From Planctomycetota bacterium (GTDB lineage: Bacteria > Planctomycetota > UBA1135 > GCA-002686595): a stretch of 60,068 nt of DNA. The position numbers and the translations under genes are program-made. Positions 15,847 to 25,660 of this stretch are shown here, in pieces; positions within the stretch are counted from its first letter, which is position 1; each line of letters opens with the position of its first letter. The stretch covers positions 1 to 60,068 of the forward strand of contig VGYZ01000013.1 of NCBI GenBank assembly GCA_016872795.1, written 5' to 3'. The notes beneath the pieces were generated by a model that saw only the letters and a program-made list of their open reading frames with translations, was not told the DNA's origin and did no database searches.

Positions 15847-18090
15847 ATGCGAATCGCGAGCATCGGAGGCGGTCCGGCGGGGCTGTATTTCTCGATCCTG
15901 CTGAAGAAAGCCTTCCCGGCGGTCGAGCTCGACATCTACGAGCGCAACCGGCCCGACGACACCTTCGGCTGGGGCGTGGTGTTCTCCGACGAGACGCTCG
16001 GCAACTTCGAGCAGGCCGACCCCGAGAGCTACCGCGCCATCACGGGCGCGTTCCGCTACTGGGGCGAAATCGACACCTACATCGGCGACGCGTGCGTGCG
16101 CTCGACCGGCCACGGCTTCTGTGGCATGTCGCGCAAGCGCCTGCTGCAGCTCCTGCAGGCGCGCGCCACCGAGCTCGGCGTGCGCCTGCACTTCCAGTCC
16201 GAGATCCTCGACGAGCGCGAAGTCGGCCCCGCGGACCTCGTGCTCGCCTGCGACGGCGTCAACAGCTCGCTGCGCAAGCGCCACGAGCGGCACTTTCGCC
16301 CCGCGATCCGGCTCGGCACCTGCCGCTTCGCGTGGCTAGGCACCACCAAGGAGTTCGAGGCCTTCACTTTCCTGTTCCGCGAGAACGAGCACGGGCTGTG
16401 GCAGATCCACGCCTACCCGTTCGAGAAGGGGCTCTCGACCTTCATCGTCGAGTGCCACGAGGAGGTCTGGCAGCGCGCGGGCTTCGAGCGCGCCAGCGAG
16501 GCCGAGACCTGCGCCTACTTCCAGCGGCTCTTCGCCGATGTCCTCGACGGCCACCCGATCCTCTCGAACCGATCGCTGTGGCGCGTGTTCCCCGAGGTGC
16601 GCTGCGAGCGCTGGAGCCACGGCAATGTCGTGCTGTTGGGCGACTCGGCGCACACCGCGCACTTCTCCATCGGCTCGGGCACCAAGCTCGCCATGGAGGA
16701 TGCGATCGCGCTGTGCGAGGCGTTCCGCGAGCACGGACTCGGCGATGTGCCCAAGGTGCTCGCGGCCTACGAGCGCGCGCGCCGCGTCGAGGTCGCGAAG
16801 CTGCAGCGCGTCGCGCGCACGAGCCAGCAATGGTTCGAGGAATGCGCGCGCTACATGCAGCAGGATCCGGTGCAGTTCACCTTCAACCTGATGACGCGCT
16901 CGCGCCGCATCACCTGGGACAACCTCGCGGTGCGCGACGCGGCGCTCATCGAGCGCACGCGCACCGAGTTCGCGCGCCGCACGGGCGTGCACATCGAGGC
17001 GGGAGCGCGCGCGCCCGAGCCGATGTTCACGCCGTTCCAGCTGCGCGAGCTGCGTCTGCGCAATCGCGTCGTCGTCTCGCCGATGTGCCAGTACACGGCC
17101 GTCGACGGCGTGCCCAACGACTGGCACCTCGTGCACTTGGGGAGCCGCGCGGTCGGCGGAGCGGGGCTCGTGATCGCGGAGATGACGAATGTCTCGCCCG
17201 AGGGCCGCATCACGCTCGGCTGCACGGGCCTGTGGAACGACGCGCAGGAGAGCGCGTGGCGCCGCGTGGTCGAGTTCGTGCACACGCACTCCGCCGCGCG
17301 CATCGGCCTCCAGCTCGCGCACGCCGGCCGCAAGGCGTCGTGCAGCGTGCCGTGGGAAGGCGACGCGCCGCTCGCCGACGCGCGCGCGTGGACCGCACTC
17401 GGCCCTTCCGCGGATCCCTTCGGTCCGAACTGGCCCGCGCCCAAGGCCATGGAGCGCGCCGACATGGAGCGCGTGCGCGACGCCTTCGTCGAGAGCGTGC
17501 AGCGCGCCGACCGCGCGGGCTTCGACCTCCTCGAGCTGCACATCGCGCACGGCTACCTGCTCTCGAGCTTCCTCTCGCCGCTCTCCAACCGCCGCACGGA
17601 CCACTACGGCGGCGCGCTCGAAAATCGCCTGCGCTTCCCGCTCGAAGTCGCGCTCGCCGCGCGCAAGGCGTGGCCCGCGCACAAACCGCTCGCCGTGCGC
17701 CTCTCGGCCACCGACTGGCTCGACGAGCAGGGCGGCTTCACGCTCGCCGAGGCCGTGGTGGTCGCGCGCGAGCTCAAGCGCATCGGCGTCGACTTGATCG
17801 ATGTCTCCTCCGCGGGCAACACGCCGCTCTCGCGCCCCGAGTACGGTCGCATGTACCAGCTCGGGCTCGCGGACACGCTGCGGCACGAGGCCGAAATCCC
17901 CGTGATGTCGGTCGGCGGCTTCCAGAACGCCGACCACGCCAACTCGGCCATCGCGGCCGGGCGCGCCGACCTCGTCGCGATCGCCCGCGCGCACCTCGCC
18001 GATCCGTACCTGACGCTGCACGCGGCGGAAAAGTACGGCTACGACGACCCGCACTGGCCCCTGCAGTACCTCGCCGCGAAGCCGCGCTAG
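15847..18090 (+). CDS. 2-Aminobenzoyl-CoA (anthraniloyl-CoA) monooxygenase/reductase-type fusion
   Basis: 747-residue fusion. Residues 1-380 form a flavin monooxygenase of the PHBH class: [11 protein letters not shown] at the N-terminus, the FAD-ribityl motif GDSAHTAHF followed by [11 protein letters not shown], and a conserved [15 protein letters not shown]. Residues 393-735 are an old-yellow-enzyme domain with [30 protein letters not shown] and [15 protein letters not shown]. Length and architecture match Azoarcus 2-aminobenzoyl-CoA monooxygenase/reductase, which hydroxylates and then reduces the ring of anthraniloyl-CoA with O2 and NADH. Database names also include salicylyl-CoA 5-hydroxylase, and the two substrates cannot be told apart here. 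The kynureninase-like and ligase genes at 26-31 kb favour anthraniloyl-CoA. Confidence 0.9.
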   Translation: MRIASIGGGPAGLYFSILLKKAFPAVELDIYERNRPDDTFGWGVVFSDETLGNFEQADPESYRAITGAFRYWGEIDTYIGDACVRSTGHGFCGMSRKRLLQLLQARATELGVRLHFQSEILDEREVGPADLVLACDGVNSSLRKRHERHFRPAIRLGTCRFAWLGTTKEFEAFTFLFRENEHGLWQIHAYPFEKGLSTFIVECHEEVWQRAGFERASEAETCAYFQRLFADVLDGHPILSNRSLWRVFPEVRCERWSHGNVVLLGDSAHTAHFSIGSGTKLAMEDAIALCEAFREHGLGDVPKVLAAYERARRVEVAKLQRVARTSQQWFEECARYMQQDPVQFTFNLMTRSRRITWDNLAVRDAALIERTRTEFARRTGVHIEAGARAPEPMFTPFQLRELRLRNRVVVSPMCQYTAVDGVPNDWHLVHLGSRAVGGAGLVIAEMTNVSPEGRITLGCTGLWNDAQESAWRRVVEFVHTHSAARIGLQLAHAGRKASCSVPWEGDAPLADARAWTALGPSADPFGPNWPAPKAMERADMERVRDAFVESVQRADRAGFDLLELHIAHGYLLSSFLSPLSNRRTDHYGGALENRLRFPLEVALAARKAWPAHKPLAVRLSATDWLDEQGGFTLAEAVVVARELKRIGVDLIDVSSAGNTPLSRPEYGRMYQLGLADTLRHEAEIPVMSVGGFQNADHANSAIAAGRADLVAIARAHLADPYLTLHAAEKYGYDDPHWPLQYLAAKPR

Positions 18091-18217
18091 CGCGAGCCGC
18101 TCGACGCCGACGGCCCTCGCCGCGTTACGATCCCGCGCGAACCTGCGAAGCCGACCGCGGCGATTCCATCGGAAAGAAGCGCGCGCCTCGCTCGTCTCAT
18201 TCGCTCTCGAGCGACCC

Positions 18218-20071
18218 ATGAAGCGCACCCTGATCGTCGTGCTCACGCTGGCCGTGCTCGCTGGAGCTTGGTGGGCCCTGCGTGAGCGGCCCGCGGCGCC
18301 GCCCGAGGCGCCCAAGGTCGCCATCGAGTCCTCGGGCGACGCGTCGACGCTCGCCCCGCCCGCGGTCGAGGAGCCAGCGCAGGAAGATCCCGCGCCAGCG
18401 CCGCCTGTGGAGAGCGCGCCGGAGCCGGACTCGCGCGAGCCCGAGGTAATGTGGACCCTGCGCGGCAGCGTCGTGCGCGCGGGGCTCGCGGAGCCGGACG
18501 CGACGCTCGCGCTGCAACTCGGCGCGCGCCGCGTCGAGGCGCGCACCAGCCCCATCGGAGTGTTCGAGCTCGAACTCCCGCGCTCGCTCGCGGCGCCCGG
18601 TGGCATCGCGCACTGCACGATCGCGGATGCGCTCGGCCGTCCGTGCTTCGACGGCGCCGTGCGGCTCGAGCAGGATGTGCAAGTCGAAGTGCGCGAGTCG
18701 CTCGAGTTGCGCGGTCAGGTGCTGTGCAGCTTCCCGCGCACGGACGAGCGGCTCGTGGTCGAGTTGTTCGAGCCCGCGCGGCGCGCGCGAGGGAGCCCGC
18801 GACGCCTCGCGCAGCTCGAGACCGACGCGCTCGGGAACTTCGCCTGCACGCTCACGCTGCACGAGCCCTGCGAATTCCTGCTCGCGGATGTCTCGCTGCT
18901 GCGCGGCGCGAATCCGTCCCAACGCATCGCCCTGCGCGGACTCGCGGTCGCGCTCGCCGAGCTGCTCTCCCCCGCCGGCGCGACGCTGACGCTCGATGTC
19001 GCGCGCGTGCAGGTCTTCGTGACCGACGAGCGCGGCGAGCCGTTCAAGGCGTGGCTCACATGGACGGAGCCCGGCGAGCAAGGCGAACTCCCCGACCGCA
19101 ATCCGGAGCGCGGCACGTGGACCGACGAGCAAGGCAGCGTCGAGATCACGGTCGCGACCGGGCTCGTGGAGCTCGCCGCGCGCGCCCCGGGCCGCGCCGC
19201 GCGACGCGAGCTCTTCCAAGTCGGCCCCGACACGCGCTCCGTCGAGCTGCGCCTGCGAGAGTTGCGCCCCGAGCACGAGCTCTTCGGCACGCTGCTGCTC
19301 TCCGACGGACGCCCCGCCGCGGGCGCGCGCGTCGCCGTGAGCCTCGGCTTCGCGCACTCGCGCCGCCGTTGGTGGTTCGCGAGCACCGACGAGCTCGGCA
19401 CGGACGCCGATGGCTCGTTCCGCCTGCCCGTGCACGACGAAACGCCCGTCGAGCTCGTCGCCACGGGCTATGGAGCTTCGAGCGGGCCGTGGTCGGTCTC
19501 GCCCGCCGACTCGCCGCTCGTACTCACGCTCGCGCCCACGCGGACTCTGCGCGTCGAGCTCGGCGCCGATGCGCTCGCGCCCGAGCTTCGCCCCGGCGCC
19601 ATCGACTGGGTCGCGCACCAGCGCGAGAGCGAGCGCGTCGTCCACGGCGTCGCCGACAGCACGCCGTTCGAAATCTCGGGCCTCGCGCCGGGCCTGTGGG
19701 ACATCTACATCGTCGCCGCGGGGCTGGGCGGCGCCGGCACCGCGACCGCGGATCTCGGGCCCCTGTCCGACTCAGGCAGCGCGCGCCCCGCGCTGCTCGT
19801 GCCGCTCTCCCCGGCCCACTGGGTCGACGCGCGCGTGCTCCACCCCGGCGGCCAGCCGCTCGCCGAACTCTGGCTCCACGCCTACGGCGACTGGCCCCCC
19901 GCCGTCGCCGACCTCCTCGGCGCCGCCCGCACCGACAGCACCGGCCGCGCCCGCGCCTTCTGCGACGCGCCCCGCGCCACGCTCCTCTTCTGGCCCGACT
20001 CCACCACCGCCGAACCCGAGCGCGCCGAAGTTCACTGCGACACCCCCGCCGACCTCATCGTGCAGCGCTGA
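18218..20071 (+). CDS. Membrane-anchored protein with carboxypeptidase-regulatory-like domains
   Basis: 617 residues. An N-terminal anchor or uncleaved signal (TLIVVLTLAVLAGAWWAL) spans residues 4-21. A Pro/Glu/Ala-rich linker runs to about residue 75. Several beta-sandwich repeats follow, with phrases such as SPIGVFELELP, DALGNFACTL, TDADGSFRLPV and TDSTGRARAF, typical of CarboxypepD_reg or CnaB-like folds. There is no catalytic motif. It probably sits in the periplasm on the outer face of the inner membrane as a scaffold or adhesin. Third codon positions in the last 200 bp are almost only C, more extreme than in the rest of the gene. A possible promoter (TACGAT, 18126-18131) would give an 80-nt leader. 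Confidence 0.72.
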   Translation: MKRTLIVVLTLAVLAGAWWALRERPAAPPEAPKVAIESSGDASTLAPPAVEEPAQEDPAPAPPVESAPEPDSREPEVMWTLRGSVVRAGLAEPDATLALQLGARRVEARTSPIGVFELELPRSLAAPGGIAHCTIADALGRPCFDGAVRLEQDVQVEVRESLELRGQVLCSFPRTDERLVVELFEPARRARGSPRRLAQLETDALGNFACTLTLHEPCEFLLADVSLLRGANPSQRIALRGLAVALAELLSPAGATLTLDVARVQVFVTDERGEPFKAWLTWTEPGEQGELPDRNPERGTWTDEQGSVEITVATGLVELAARAPGRAARRELFQVGPDTRSVELRLRELRPEHELFGTLLLSDGRPAAGARVAVSLGFAHSRRRWWFASTDELGTDADGSFRLPVHDETPVELVATGYGASSGPWSVSPADSPLVLTLAPTRTLRVELGADALAPELRPGAIDWVAHQRESERVVHGVADSTPFEISGLAPGLWDIYIVAAGLGGAGTATADLGPLSDSGSARPALLVPLSPAHWVDARVLHPGGQPLAELWLHAYGDWPPAVADLLGAARTDSTGRARAFCDAPRATLLFWPDSTTAEPERAEVHCDTPADLIVQR

Positions 20072-20090
20072 CGCGCGCGCGGGACGCGGG

Positions 20091-22337
20091 TCACCAGCGC
20101 AGGTCGAGGTGGGCGCTGGCGGCGGTGGCGGGGTCGGCGCGCTCTCGCAGGGAGAGCCACAGGGCGCGGGCGGTGCGGGGGAGGATGGCGGCGTGGAGTT
20201 GCTGGTCCCCCACTTTCACGGTGACGGGCTGGTCGAGGTCGAGCAGCTCGTCGGAGAGGCGTAGCGAGAGCGCCTTCGCGGCGTCGCTCTCGAGCTGCAC
20301 ATGGTTGCCCGCGATGCGCGCCTCGATGCGCGCTCCGGGTTGGGCCGTGCCGGCGGGGAGCGCGAGCCAGTAGAAGCGCTCGTGGGTGATGTCGTCCTGC
20401 AGCCAGACGATGCGCTCGGGCCATGCGCGGCGCGTGAAGCCCGCCATCCACGGCACGCCCTCGGCGTCCTTGCGCTGCATCCAGTGGCCGAGGCCCTCGT
20501 AGATGCGCACGAAGTGCTCGTAGCCCTGCGGGTCGGCGGCGCGCAGCTCGCCCAGGCGCGCGCCGCGCGCGGCCGCGATCTTGTTGCGATCGTAGGCACC
20601 ATCGTTGGCGCCCATGAAGATCGCGAAGGGCAGGTTGCGCAGGCCGTCGAGCTGCGCCTCGTTGGGATGGCCCGCCATCATCGCCGCGGCCGCGAAGCGA
20701 TCGGCCATGCGCGGCGCGAGCTGCCACACGCCGTCGCCTCCCGCCGAGTAGCCCATCAGGTACACGCGATCGGGGCTCACGCCGCGCAGCGCGACATAGT
20801 CCTCGATCAAGCGGTCGAAGCACGGGTCGATGTGGCCCTGATGCCAGAGATTCCATGTGTCCGTGGGCGCGCGCGGCGCGACATAGAAGCCCTCGGCGGG
20901 CTCGTACAGCTTGATCTGGTTCTGCCATTGCTGGTCGTTCACTTCCTTCGGCGCGCCGCCGCCGCCGTGCATCGAGATCCACAGGCTGCGCGAGCCCTCG
21001 GGCGCGTCGCCGAAGCGCTTTTCGAGCCAGCGCAGCGTGACGCCGGCCGTGGCGAGCTCGCGCTTCTCGAGTTCCTCCGCGCGCTCCGCGCGCAGCTCGT
21101 CGAGACGCACCAGCGCGAGCCGCGCGCGAGCCTTCGCCGCCTCGTCGCGCGTGAGCGGCGTCGTCGGCGCGTCGCCGCGCTCGGCCGCGGGCTTCGCCAG
21201 CCACGCCTCGAGCTCCGCGAGCGCCGGCGAGAGCGCCTCGAGCTCGCTCCACTCGAGATCGAGCGTCGCGACGCCGCTTGCCCCCGCGACGAGCGAGCGC
21301 GTGCGCGTCTCGCCCGCGAAGGTGATCGCGAGCGTGTACGAGCCCTGCGGCGCGAGCGCGAAGCTCGGCATGTCGTTCAAGTCCGCGGTGCCCGCGCGCG
21401 TCTCGCCGCTGCCGACCTCACGGCCCTGCGCGTCGGAGAGGCGCAGGCGCGCGACGACGCGCTCGCCCTTGCGCAGCACGCGCACGCCGACGGTCGGCTG
21501 CGACGGAGCGGCGAGCGGCTGCGCGTAGCGCGCGGTGACATCGACGGCGGCGACGCTCTCGACGCCCGGACTCCACACCATCGGGAACGCGAGGCCCGCG
21601 CGCTTCCAGCTCGTGGCATAGATGCGGTGCTCCGGCAGGTCCGCGCGCGCCTGCGAGGCGTCGCCGACGAACCAGCCGCGATCGAGGCCGTTGGAGTCGT
21701 ACTCGTCGGCGCCCGCGAAGTGCCAGTCACCGTCCCACAGCTCGATCCAGGTGTGGTTGCCCCGCTTGTTGGCCCACAGCGGCGTGCCGACGGCGCGCGC
21801 GGGAATGCCGACCGCGCGGCAGGCTTCGACGAGCGTGATCGAGAGGCCGGTGCAGGTCGCCTTGCCCTGCTCGCGCGACTCACGGAACGACTGGTTGGGG
21901 CGCTTGCGGCCGGTGTTGTAGTGCAGGCCGAGCGTATGGAAGAGCTTGGCGTTGAGCGCCTGCGCGGCCTCGCTCGCGCTCTTCGCCTCGGCGACGATCG
22001 GACGCGCGAGGCCGAGCAGATCTTTGCGCCAGGGATCGCGCGGCTCGTCGAACACCGCGTAGGGCAGCACATCGTTCCAAAACAGCTCCTCGGGCACGGC
22101 CTTGGCCCACGGGAACTCGGCGCGCGCCGCGAAGGCGAGGTCGAGATTCTCCGAGAGAAACGCGGGCGAGAGCGCCGCGCGGTCGGCCTCGGGCATGTGC
22201 GCCACGAGGAACGCCGCCGCGCGCTTGCCGGCCTCGCCGTGGCGAGCCTCGGAGGCGCGCACGAAGGCGTCGAGAGCGTCCTGCGGAGCGGTGGCGGCGG
22301 CGGACAGGGCCGAGAGGGCGACGAGGATGTGCAACAT
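20091..22337 (-). CDS. Secreted transglutaminase-like / alpha-beta hydrolase fusion
   Basis: 748 residues with a short signal peptide (LHILVALSALSAAATA). Residues 100-215 are a transglutaminase-like cysteine protease domain: GKATCTGLS (C162), GNHTWIEL (H195) and GADEYD (D211) form the triad. Residues 270-345 look like a beta-sandwich with ARLRLSDAQGREV and SYTLAITFAG. From about 450 there is an esterase/PHB-depolymerase-like hydrolase with WISMHGGGGAP, nucleophile elbow GYSAGGDG (S531), and a late His in EGLGHWMQ. Both catalytic sets look complete. Both domains occur separately in planctomycetes, and I do not recognise a named family with this order. Likely acts on extracellular or periplasmic polymers. 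Start ATG at 22337, with GATGAT 6 bp upstream. Confidence 0.8.
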   Translation of the reverse strand: MLHILVALSALSAAATAPQDALDAFVRASEARHGEAGKRAAAFLVAHMPEADRAALSPAFLSENLDLAFAARAEFPWAKAVPEELFWNDVLPYAVFDEPRDPWRKDLLGLARPIVAEAKSASEAAQALNAKLFHTLGLHYNTGRKRPNQSFRESREQGKATCTGLSITLVEACRAVGIPARAVGTPLWANKRGNHTWIELWDGDWHFAGADEYDSNGLDRGWFVGDASQARADLPEHRIYATSWKRAGLAFPMVWSPGVESVAAVDVTARYAQPLAAPSQPTVGVRVLRKGERVVARLRLSDAQGREVGSGETRAGTADLNDMPSFALAPQGSYTLAITFAGETRTRSLVAGASGVATLDLEWSELEALSPALAELEAWLAKPAAERGDAPTTPLTRDEAAKARARLALVRLDELRAERAEELEKRELATAGVTLRWLEKRFGDAPEGSRSLWISMHGGGGAPKEVNDQQWQNQIKLYEPAEGFYVAPRAPTDTWNLWHQGHIDPCFDRLIEDYVALRGVSPDRVYLMGYSAGGDGVWQLAPRMADRFAAAAMMAGHPNEAQLDGLRNLPFAIFMGANDGAYDRNKIAAARGARLGELRAADPQGYEHFVRIYEGLGHWMQRKDAEGVPWMAGFTRRAWPERIVWLQDDITHERFYWLALPAGTAQPGARIEARIAGNHVQLESDAAKALSLRLSDELLDLDQPVTVKVGDQQLHAAILPRTARALWLSLRERADPATAASAHLDLRW

Positions 22338-22373
22338 GGGCGCATCATCCCCGACAGACCGCGCGAGAGCGAG

Positions 22374-22379
22374 TAGGAT
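22374..22379 (+). promoter_or_regulatory. Predicted -10 element
   Basis: TAGGAT, 33 bp before the ATG at 22413. It would give a leader of about 27 nt. No clear -35 box. Confidence 0.3.
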
Positions 22380-22412
22380 CGTGATGGCCCTCGTGCCCTC
22401 GGACTTCCGTCC

Positions 22413-24224
22413 ATGCAGATCCCCCTCACGCCCCTCGTCGCAGCGTTCGTCGCACTCGCGCTCCCTTCGGCGGCCCAGTCTTCGCTCGCGTGGTCGCGCA
22501 ACCACGATGCAGCACCTGCGCAGGCGGACTATGGCCGCGCTTGCACGGTCGACCAGGCCGGTAACCTGCTGGTCGCGGCGAAGTCCTACAACCCGAGCTT
22601 CGGCTCTCCGCCGCTGCCGCCGACGGCCGACTTCGAGCTCGTGAAGTGGTCGCCCGCCGGGGCGAAGCTGTGGTCCGCGCGCGTCGATGCGTTCGGCGGC
22701 GACGACACTCCGCTGGATGTCGCGTGCGCGCCGAACGGCGATGTGTACACCTGCGGCTATGGCTGGAACGGCAACAGCGTGCAGATCGTCGTGCTGAAGC
22801 ACAGCGCGAGCGGCGTGCTGCAGTGGCAGCGCGCGCACCAGGGCCCGGGAACGATCTCGGCGTTCGGGCGCGCGCTGGCGCTCGATACTGCGGGCAATGT
22901 GCTCGTGTGCGGCCACGAGTCGAGCCTCGCGAGCGGGCAGAACGCGGTGCTGCTGTGCTATTCGAGCGCGGGCGCCCTCCTGTGGAGCACGGGCTTCGAC
23001 GGCGGAGCGAACGGCGATGACTCGCTGCATTCGATCCTCGTGCGAGCGAACGGCGAGCTCGTCGCGTGCGGGCAGTTCACGGGCGCGAGCGGCGGAGCGA
23101 ATGTCGGGCTCGCGCGCTTCGCGGCCAACGGCGCGCTGCTCGCCCAGCGCAACGACGACGGCGGCGCGGGGCTCGCGGATGGCGCGGCGGTGCTGTGCGC
23201 GCTCGATGCGCAGCGCGTCGCGGTCGCGGGCTGGAGCACGGGCTCGAGCGGCGGCGAGGACTGGCTGCTCTCCGTGTACGACTTGCAAGGAACGACGCTG
23301 CAGTGGACGCGCATGTTCGGCGGCTCGGCCGGCTCGGGCGAGCGCGCGCGCGGCGTGGCGTTCGATCGCCGCGGCGTGATCTGGGTCGCGGGACCGGCGA
23401 CGAACACGGGAACGGGGATCGACACGCTCGTGCGGCGCTACGACCCCTCCGGCAACCTGCTCTCGTCGAGCGCGTGGAACGGCGCGGCGAACCTCGACGA
23501 TCCGCCGTGGAAGCTCATGCCGGGAAGCGCGGGCCAGATGTATGTCGCGGGCACGACGGCGCTCGCCGGAACGCCGACGCGCTACGAACTCAGCGTGCTG
23601 CAGTTCGACGAGAGCGGCGCGCGCAACTGGGTCGGCACCTACGCGACGCCGGGCGTGAGCGATGCGCGCATTCTCGAGGCCGCGCTGTCGGCGCAGGGCG
23701 CGATCGTCGGCGGCGGCTTCACCACGGACGGCGCCACGGGCACCTACGATGTGCTCGGGATCCGCGTGAGCCTCGACGGCTCGCCGCAGGCGTACTGCAC
23801 GGCCAAGGTCAACACGCTCGGCTGCTCGGCCGAGCTCTCGTTCGTAGGCCAGTCGAGCGCCGCGTCGAGCTCGGGTTTCGTGACGCACGCGCGCAACCTG
23901 CGCAACCAAAAGTCGGGTCTCTACTTCTACAGCCTAGTCGCCGCATCCCTGACGCCGTTCCAAGGCGGCTACTACTGCGCGCAGCCGCCGGTGCGGCGCG
24001 CGGTGTTGCTCAACACCGGCGGCAGCATCGCGACCTTCGACGACTGCAGCGGCGCGCTCTCGATGGACTGGAACGCGTTCGCGCGCGGCGCGCTCGGCGG
24101 CGCTCCGGCGCCCGAGCTGCTCGTCTCAGGCACGAGCGTGTGGTGCCAGGGCTGGAGCCGCGACCCCGGCGCGAGCGCGCAGACCAACCTCACCGGCGGC
24201 CTGTACTTCCGCGTGCTGCCGTAG
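22413..24224 (+). CDS. Secreted beta-propeller-like protein with C-terminal 'YC' module
   Basis: 603 residues, signal peptide ending LALPSAAQ near residue 22. Residues 30-450 hold repeated phrases such as VDQAGNLLVAAKSY, CAPNGDVYTCGYG, LDTAGNVLVCGHE and FDRRGVIWVAG, about 50-60 residues apart. This is the pattern of SBBP or NHL-like propeller blades. From QAYCTAKVN to the end (about 140 residues) is the module shared with the proteins at 8383 and 10374: GLYFYS, PFQGGYYC, a Cys in DDCSG, and a WSRDP where the others have YRD. This copy ends in VLP rather than CP. Surface-exposed protein of unknown role. Confidence 0.78.
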   Translation: MQIPLTPLVAAFVALALPSAAQSSLAWSRNHDAAPAQADYGRACTVDQAGNLLVAAKSYNPSFGSPPLPPTADFELVKWSPAGAKLWSARVDAFGGDDTPLDVACAPNGDVYTCGYGWNGNSVQIVVLKHSASGVLQWQRAHQGPGTISAFGRALALDTAGNVLVCGHESSLASGQNAVLLCYSSAGALLWSTGFDGGANGDDSLHSILVRANGELVACGQFTGASGGANVGLARFAANGALLAQRNDDGGAGLADGAAVLCALDAQRVAVAGWSTGSSGGEDWLLSVYDLQGTTLQWTRMFGGSAGSGERARGVAFDRRGVIWVAGPATNTGTGIDTLVRRYDPSGNLLSSSAWNGAANLDDPPWKLMPGSAGQMYVAGTTALAGTPTRYELSVLQFDESGARNWVGTYATPGVSDARILEAALSAQGAIVGGGFTTDGATGTYDVLGIRVSLDGSPQAYCTAKVNTLGCSAELSFVGQSSAASSSGFVTHARNLRNQKSGLYFYSLVAASLTPFQGGYYCAQPPVRRAVLLNTGGSIATFDDCSGALSMDWNAFARGALGGAPAPELLVSGTSVWCQGWSRDPGASAQTNLTGGLYFRVLP

Positions 24225-24298
24225 CGAAGTCGGACTTTGCGGCGCGCGAGCGCGCACCTGCTGTTAGCGTGCTCCTGTCAGACTCGGATCATATCCAC

Positions 24299-24303
24299 GG
24301 AGG
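24299..24303 (+). promoter_or_regulatory. Shine-Dalgarno GGAGG that decides a TTG start
   Basis: GGAGG followed by 7 nt and TTG at 24311. No ATG or GTG lies between here and the Rossmann region, and the Tat motif begins five residues after the TTG. Confidence 0.7.
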
Positions 24304-24310
24304 ACCTCCC

Positions 24311-25657
24311 TTGAACCCGTCGCTCTCCCGCCGTTCGTTGCTCGAGTTTTCGGCCCTCGCCAGCGGCGTCGCGCTCGCGAGCTGCGCGGCGCCGCAGGGC
24401 AAGCGCATTCGCGCGCAAGGTCGCCTGCGCCACGCGGGCATCGCGGTTGGCGGCATGGGCGGCGCAGACCTCGACCAGATTCGCTCGCACCCCGATGTCG
24501 ATGTGATCGCACTGTGCGATGTCGATGCGAACAACCTCGCGGCGGCAGCCGGTCGCTGCCAGGGCGCGCGCACCTACACGGACTGGCGCGAGCTGCTCGA
24601 GAAGGAGCGCGGCAACATCGACGCCGTGCATGTCTCCACGCCCGACCACATGCACGCGCCGATCACGCTCGCCGCGCTGCGCATGGGGCTGCATGTGTAC
24701 TGCCAGAAGCCGCTGACCCGCACCGTGCGAGAGGCGCGCGCGGTCGCTCGCGCGGCGCGCGAGGCCGGCACCGTGACGCAGATGGGCATCCAGAACCACT
24801 CGAATGCGCCCTACGACGCGGCGCGGCAGCTGTTCGGGGCGCGGCACATCGGCGCGATCCACGAGGTGCATGTGTGGAGCGATCGGCCGGCGGGCTGGTG
24901 GCCGCAGGGCATCGAGCGCGCGAGCGGCGAGGATCCGGTTCCCCCGACGCTCGACTGGGACAAGTGGACCGGCACGGCGCCGGAGCGGCCCTACAAGCAG
25001 AACGCCTACCACCCGTTCCGCTGGCGCGGCATCCGCGACTTCGGCACGGGCGCGCAGGGCGACATGGCGTGTCATCTGATGGATCCCGCCCTGTGGTTCC
25101 TCGGACTCGGCGATCCGCTGCGCGTTCGCTCGACCGGCCCGCGGCCGACGGCGGAGAGCTTCCCGCTGTGGTCGGAGGTGCGCTACGAGTTCCCGGGCAA
25201 CGAGTGGACCACGCGCGGCCCGCTGCTCGTCACCTGGCGCGACGGCGGCAAGAAGGTGCCCAAGGAGCTGCTCGCCGAGCTCGGGCTCGAAGGCATCACC
25301 GCCAACGGCTGCCTGTTCGTCGGCGAGCAGGGCGCGCTGCTCGCGGATCCCTACGGCACGCAGGAGCTCTACCCCAAGGAACGCTTCGCCGATGTCGCGA
25401 TCCCGCAAGGCACGGCCACGAACCACTGGCACCAATGGGTCGACGCGTGCCTCGGACGCTGCGAGCCGAGCGCTCCGTTCGAGTACGCGGCGCACCTAAC
25501 CGAGATCGCGCTGCTCGGCAATGTGGCGCTCCAGTTCCCGCACGAGACGCTGGAGTGGAACGGCGGCAAGGGTCGCTTCGTCGGCCGTCCGGACGCCGAC
25601 CTGCTGCTCGGCTCTCCGCAGCGCGCGGGCTGGGAAGTGCCCGAGCTGCGCGGCTGA
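24311..25657 (+). CDS. Tat-exported Gfo/Idh/MocA oxidoreductase (TTG start)
   Basis: 448 residues. The N-terminus has a twin-arginine signal, SRRSLLEFSALASG, followed by LASCA, which could be a lipobox, so the protein is exported folded and perhaps lipid-anchored. The Rossmann motif (GIAVGGMGGAD) follows at about residue 45. VIALCDVDANN and YCQKPLTR (QKP in place of EKP) are family signatures, and a conserved planctomycete-type HPFRWRGIRDFGTGAQGDMACH follows. It is the second enzyme of this superfamily in the window but is of the exported branch, which is expanded in planctomycetes and is thought to act on sugars in the periplasm. Substrate unknown. Confidence 0.88.
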   Translation: MNPSLSRRSLLEFSALASGVALASCAAPQGKRIRAQGRLRHAGIAVGGMGGADLDQIRSHPDVDVIALCDVDANNLAAAAGRCQGARTYTDWRELLEKERGNIDAVHVSTPDHMHAPITLAALRMGLHVYCQKPLTRTVREARAVARAAREAGTVTQMGIQNHSNAPYDAARQLFGARHIGAIHEVHVWSDRPAGWWPQGIERASGEDPVPPTLDWDKWTGTAPERPYKQNAYHPFRWRGIRDFGTGAQGDMACHLMDPALWFLGLGDPLRVRSTGPRPTAESFPLWSEVRYEFPGNEWTTRGPLLVTWRDGGKKVPKELLAELGLEGITANGCLFVGEQGALLADPYGTQELYPKERFADVAIPQGTATNHWHQWVDACLGRCEPSAPFEYAAHLTEIALLGNVALQFPHETLEWNGGKGRFVGRPDADLLLGSPQRAGWEVPELRG

Positions 25658-25660
25658 GCC

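Noticed and set aside
19850..20070. Foreign or recombined segment at the end of the 18218 gene, because of its extreme C-ending codons
   Set aside because: The frame and domain pattern continue without a break and only third positions change; this is more likely local codon bias than transfer.
20091..23909. Upstream extension of the transglutaminase-hydrolase gene to about 1270 codons
   Set aside because: The sequence before the ATG at 22337 is antisense to the propeller-like gene at 22413 and is not protein-like; a signal peptide begins at 22337.
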